From contig CAAEDX010000240.1 of the NCBI GenBank assembly GCA_900754715.1, positions 1 through 6,387 of the forward strand: a stretch of DNA of 6,387 nt, given 5' to 3'. Position numbers and translations under genes: made by a program. Below the pieces are notes generated by a model, which worked only from the letters and a program-made list of their open reading frames with translations, did not search any database and was not told where the DNA came from. The DNA is from Erysipelotrichaceae bacterium. GTDB lineage: Bacteria > Bacillota_I > Bacilli_A > Erysipelotrichales > Erysipelotrichaceae. Shown piece after piece: positions 5,088-6,387 of the stretch; position 1 is the first letter of the stretch; each line of letters opens with the position of its first letter.

Positions 5088-5116
5088 TTGGAAAGAATGC
5101 CGGAATATGTTAAGAT
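5088..5116 (+). promoter_or_regulatory. promoter of the asparaginase gene
   Basis: TTGGAA (5088-5093), a 17-bp spacer and TAAGAT (5111-5116) preceded by TGT form a good extended -10 promoter. The start near 5123 leaves a short leader containing the ribosome binding site, and it excludes translation from in-frame ATGs further upstream at 5067 or 5082. Its -35 box is 26 bp from that of the divergent intergenic RNA promoter. Confidence 0.65.
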
Positions 5117-5128
5117 GATGAACATGAC

Positions 5129-5136
5129 AAAGGAGG
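5129..5136 (+). promoter_or_regulatory. ribosome binding site fixing the asparaginase start
   Basis: AAAGGAGG is a near-perfect anti-16S match five bases before the ATG at 5142. It selects this start over in-frame ATGs at 5067, 5082 and others upstream, which lack such a site. Confidence 0.8.
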
Positions 5137-5141
5137 ATACC

Positions 5142-6119
5142 ATGAAAAACATCGTGATCATCGCCACCGGCGGGACCATCGCCGGCAGCGGAGATGCCGG
5201 AAAGGCCGCGGAATATGAGGCCGGCCGGATCAGCGTCTCTGACATCCTGGAGAGCGTGCCTTCCATCCGCTCGCTCGCGCACTTGCAGACCATCCAAATG
5301 TGCAACATCGACAGCAACGACATGAATGAAGAAAGGTGGATCGCACTGCGCGATCTGATCAACAGCTGTGCTGAACGGCCGGATGTGGACGGCATCGTCG
5401 TCACCCATGGCACCGATACGCTGGAAGAAACAGCTTTCTTCCTCAATCTCACGCTCAGCCATGATCTTCCGGTCGTCCTGACCGGATCCATGCGCCCGGC
5501 GACCGCCGCCAGCGCTGATGGGCCGATGAACCTATATCAGGCAGTGGCGCTGGCCTGCAGCGAGGAAGCGCGCGGCGCCGGCGTGCTCGCCGTCTTTTCC
5601 GACACGATCTACTCCGGACGCGATATCCGCAAAAGCAACAGCTACAAGACCGATGCCTTTGAGATCGGACATTTCGGATCGCTGGGATACATGCGTGACG
5701 ATCAAGTCTGCTTTCTGAGCCGCAGCCGCCGCCCCCACACCTGTTCCTCCCCTTTTTCTGATTTGAAGATCGACCATCTGCCTCGCGTAAGCATCGCTTA
5801 CTGGCATTGCGGCGCCGACATCAGCATCCTGGATCACATGTGCACGCACAGCGACGGCATCGTCCTGGCAGGCAGCGGCAGCGGGAATTATGGCAGCGCC
5901 TGGCAAAGCCGCCTGCATGAATTGGCTTCCCGCCACCTCATCGTCCGCTCCAGCCGCGTACCGCAAGGCATCGTCTTTGATTCCGCGATCTTTGACCCGG
6001 ATCAGGATACCATTCCTGCCTACACCTTTTCTCCGCACAAAGCACGGATCCTGCTCATGCTCGCGCTTCTAAAGACCACAGACCGCGAAGAGATCCGCAG
6101 GCTTTTCGCGATCTGCTAG
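5142..6119 (+). CDS. type II L-asparaginase, cytosolic
   Basis: This 325-residue asparaginase hydrolyses L-asparagine to aspartate and ammonia and feeds nitrogen and aspartate metabolism. All active-site residues of the E. coli AnsB type can be placed: Thr12 in ATGGTIAG (8-15), Tyr25, Ser58 in DSNDM, Thr91-Asp92 in HGTDTLEETAFFL (89-101) and Lys164 in GRDIRKSNS (159-167). The GSMRPATAASADGPMNLY motif (115-132) and the C-terminal VPQGIVFDS segment of the small domain are also present. The usual type II leader peptide is missing and the protein starts directly at the first beta strand, so it should act in the cytosol. The start was chosen from the AAAGGAGG at 5129-5136. It is transcribed alone from its own promoter. 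Its stop codon is one base from the stop of the convergent gene on the right, with no clear terminator between. I give no symbol because ansA and ansB are used inconsistently in Bacillota. Confidence 0.93.
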   Translation: MKNIVIIATGGTIAGSGDAGKAAEYEAGRISVSDILESVPSIRSLAHLQTIQMCNIDSNDMNEERWIALRDLINSCAERPDVDGIVVTHGTDTLEETAFFLNLTLSHDLPVVLTGSMRPATAASADGPMNLYQAVALACSEEARGAGVLAVFSDTIYSGRDIRKSNSYKTDAFEIGHFGSLGYMRDDQVCFLSRSRRPHTCSSPFSDLKIDHLPRVSIAYWHCGADISILDHMCTHSDGIVLAGSGSGNYGSAWQSRLHELASRHLIVRSSRVPQGIVFDSAIFDPDQDTIPAYTFSPHKARILLMLALLKTTDREEIRRLFAIC

Positions 6120-6120
6120 A

Positions 6121-6387
6121 TCATGCCTCGGGAAAGCTGGCTTCTGCCACGACGCCGTAATTCATATCGACGACGATCACGGCAAGCCCTGCGTCGCTGC
6201 GTTCGGTCCAGGTCTCCATCCGTCCTTTCATGAAGCGATGATTGCTCTCCAAGTCCTCTTTGACAAAATGATGCTCTGTCCCGTCTTTGCGCCAGGCCTT
6301 GACAAAGGTGTCAACAACGCGCTGGGCCTGCGCATCCGTCAGATGCGCATCGGGGCGTTTTGCGCCTTCATAATATTTCCATGTGTA
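6121..6387 (-). CDS. unidentified protein, C-terminal 88 residues (partial, runs off the right edge)
   Basis: An open minus-strand frame enters from the right edge with a complete codon and ends with TGA at 6123-6121. The visible residues begin YTWKYYEGAKRPDAHLTDAQ and end with VIVVDMNYGVVAEASFPEA. It has coding character: a charged helical first half (AQAQRVVDTFVKAWRKDG), a basic-acidic middle (FVKEDLESNHRFMKGRMETW) and a beta-like hydrophobic end. No membrane segment or known motif is recognised, and the start and full length lie outside the window. It is convergent with the asparaginase gene, the two stop codons being separated by a single base. I cannot assign a family. Confidence 0.7.
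   Translation of the reverse strand, partial: YTWKYYEGAKRPDAHLTDAQAQRVVDTFVKAWRKDGTEHHFVKEDLESNHRFMKGRMETWTERSDAGLAVIVVDMNYGVVAEASFPEA

Noticed and set aside
5067..5141. Longer asparaginase start adding 25 residues
   Set aside because: The promoter at 5088-5116 lies inside that segment and the strong ribosome binding site at 5129-5136 selects the ATG at 5142, which also matches the family start.
5010..5491. Minus-strand frames of about 150 codons opposite the asparaginase gene
   Set aside because: They are shadows of the clear plus-strand gene with no independent evidence.

Overview
This window looks like a chromosomal segment near the replication origin of a Bacillota (Firmicutes) bacterium with moderately high G+C. 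The main evidence is a collinear minus-strand cluster, rsmG-noc-soj(parA)-spo0J(parB), which in Bacillota usually lies beside oriC. Noc itself is typical of Bacillota. Strong purine-rich ribosome binding sites and SigA-type promoters with TG-extended -10 elements fit the same group. The Erysipelotrichia are a possible home, but that is only a guess. No dnaA gene, oriC, tRNA, rRNA, insertion sequence or CRISPR array is visible.

Layout. Positions 1-124 (minus) hold the 5' part of rpmE (zinc-type ribosomal protein L31), with a good promoter at 182-210. Divergent from it is a DUF5662 gene (273-800, plus), closed by a short symmetric terminator at 789-810. That terminator also serves the operon converging from the right. 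The operon (4619 down to 811, minus) runs rsmG, noc, soj, spo0J and then a DUF1287 membrane-anchored, papain/NlpC-like protein whose start codon overlaps the spo0J stop codon. It has its own promoter just upstream of rsmG (4640-4668). The usual upstream partners mnmE and mnmG are absent.

Positions 4620-5141 contain no convincing protein gene. On the minus strand they do contain a well-formed promoter (5034-5061) and, about 240 nt downstream, an intrinsic terminator (4781-4808). I read this as a probable structured non-coding RNA. Its terminator hairpin resembles a T-box antiterminator but lacks the canonical bulge. Between it and the rsmG promoter lie an inverted repeat, a near-match to the Noc binding site and an 11-bp-period direct repeat. 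On the plus strand a second promoter drives a cytosolic type II L-asparaginase (5142-6119). The window ends inside an unidentified minus-strand gene (6121-6387).

How the genes fit together: Soj, Spo0J and Noc form the origin segregation and nucleoid-occlusion module, and RsmG is its usual translational companion. Points worth attention are a Noc without the usual N-terminal membrane-binding helix, a DUF1287 protein translationally coupled to Spo0J, and the candidate RNA upstream of the operon.
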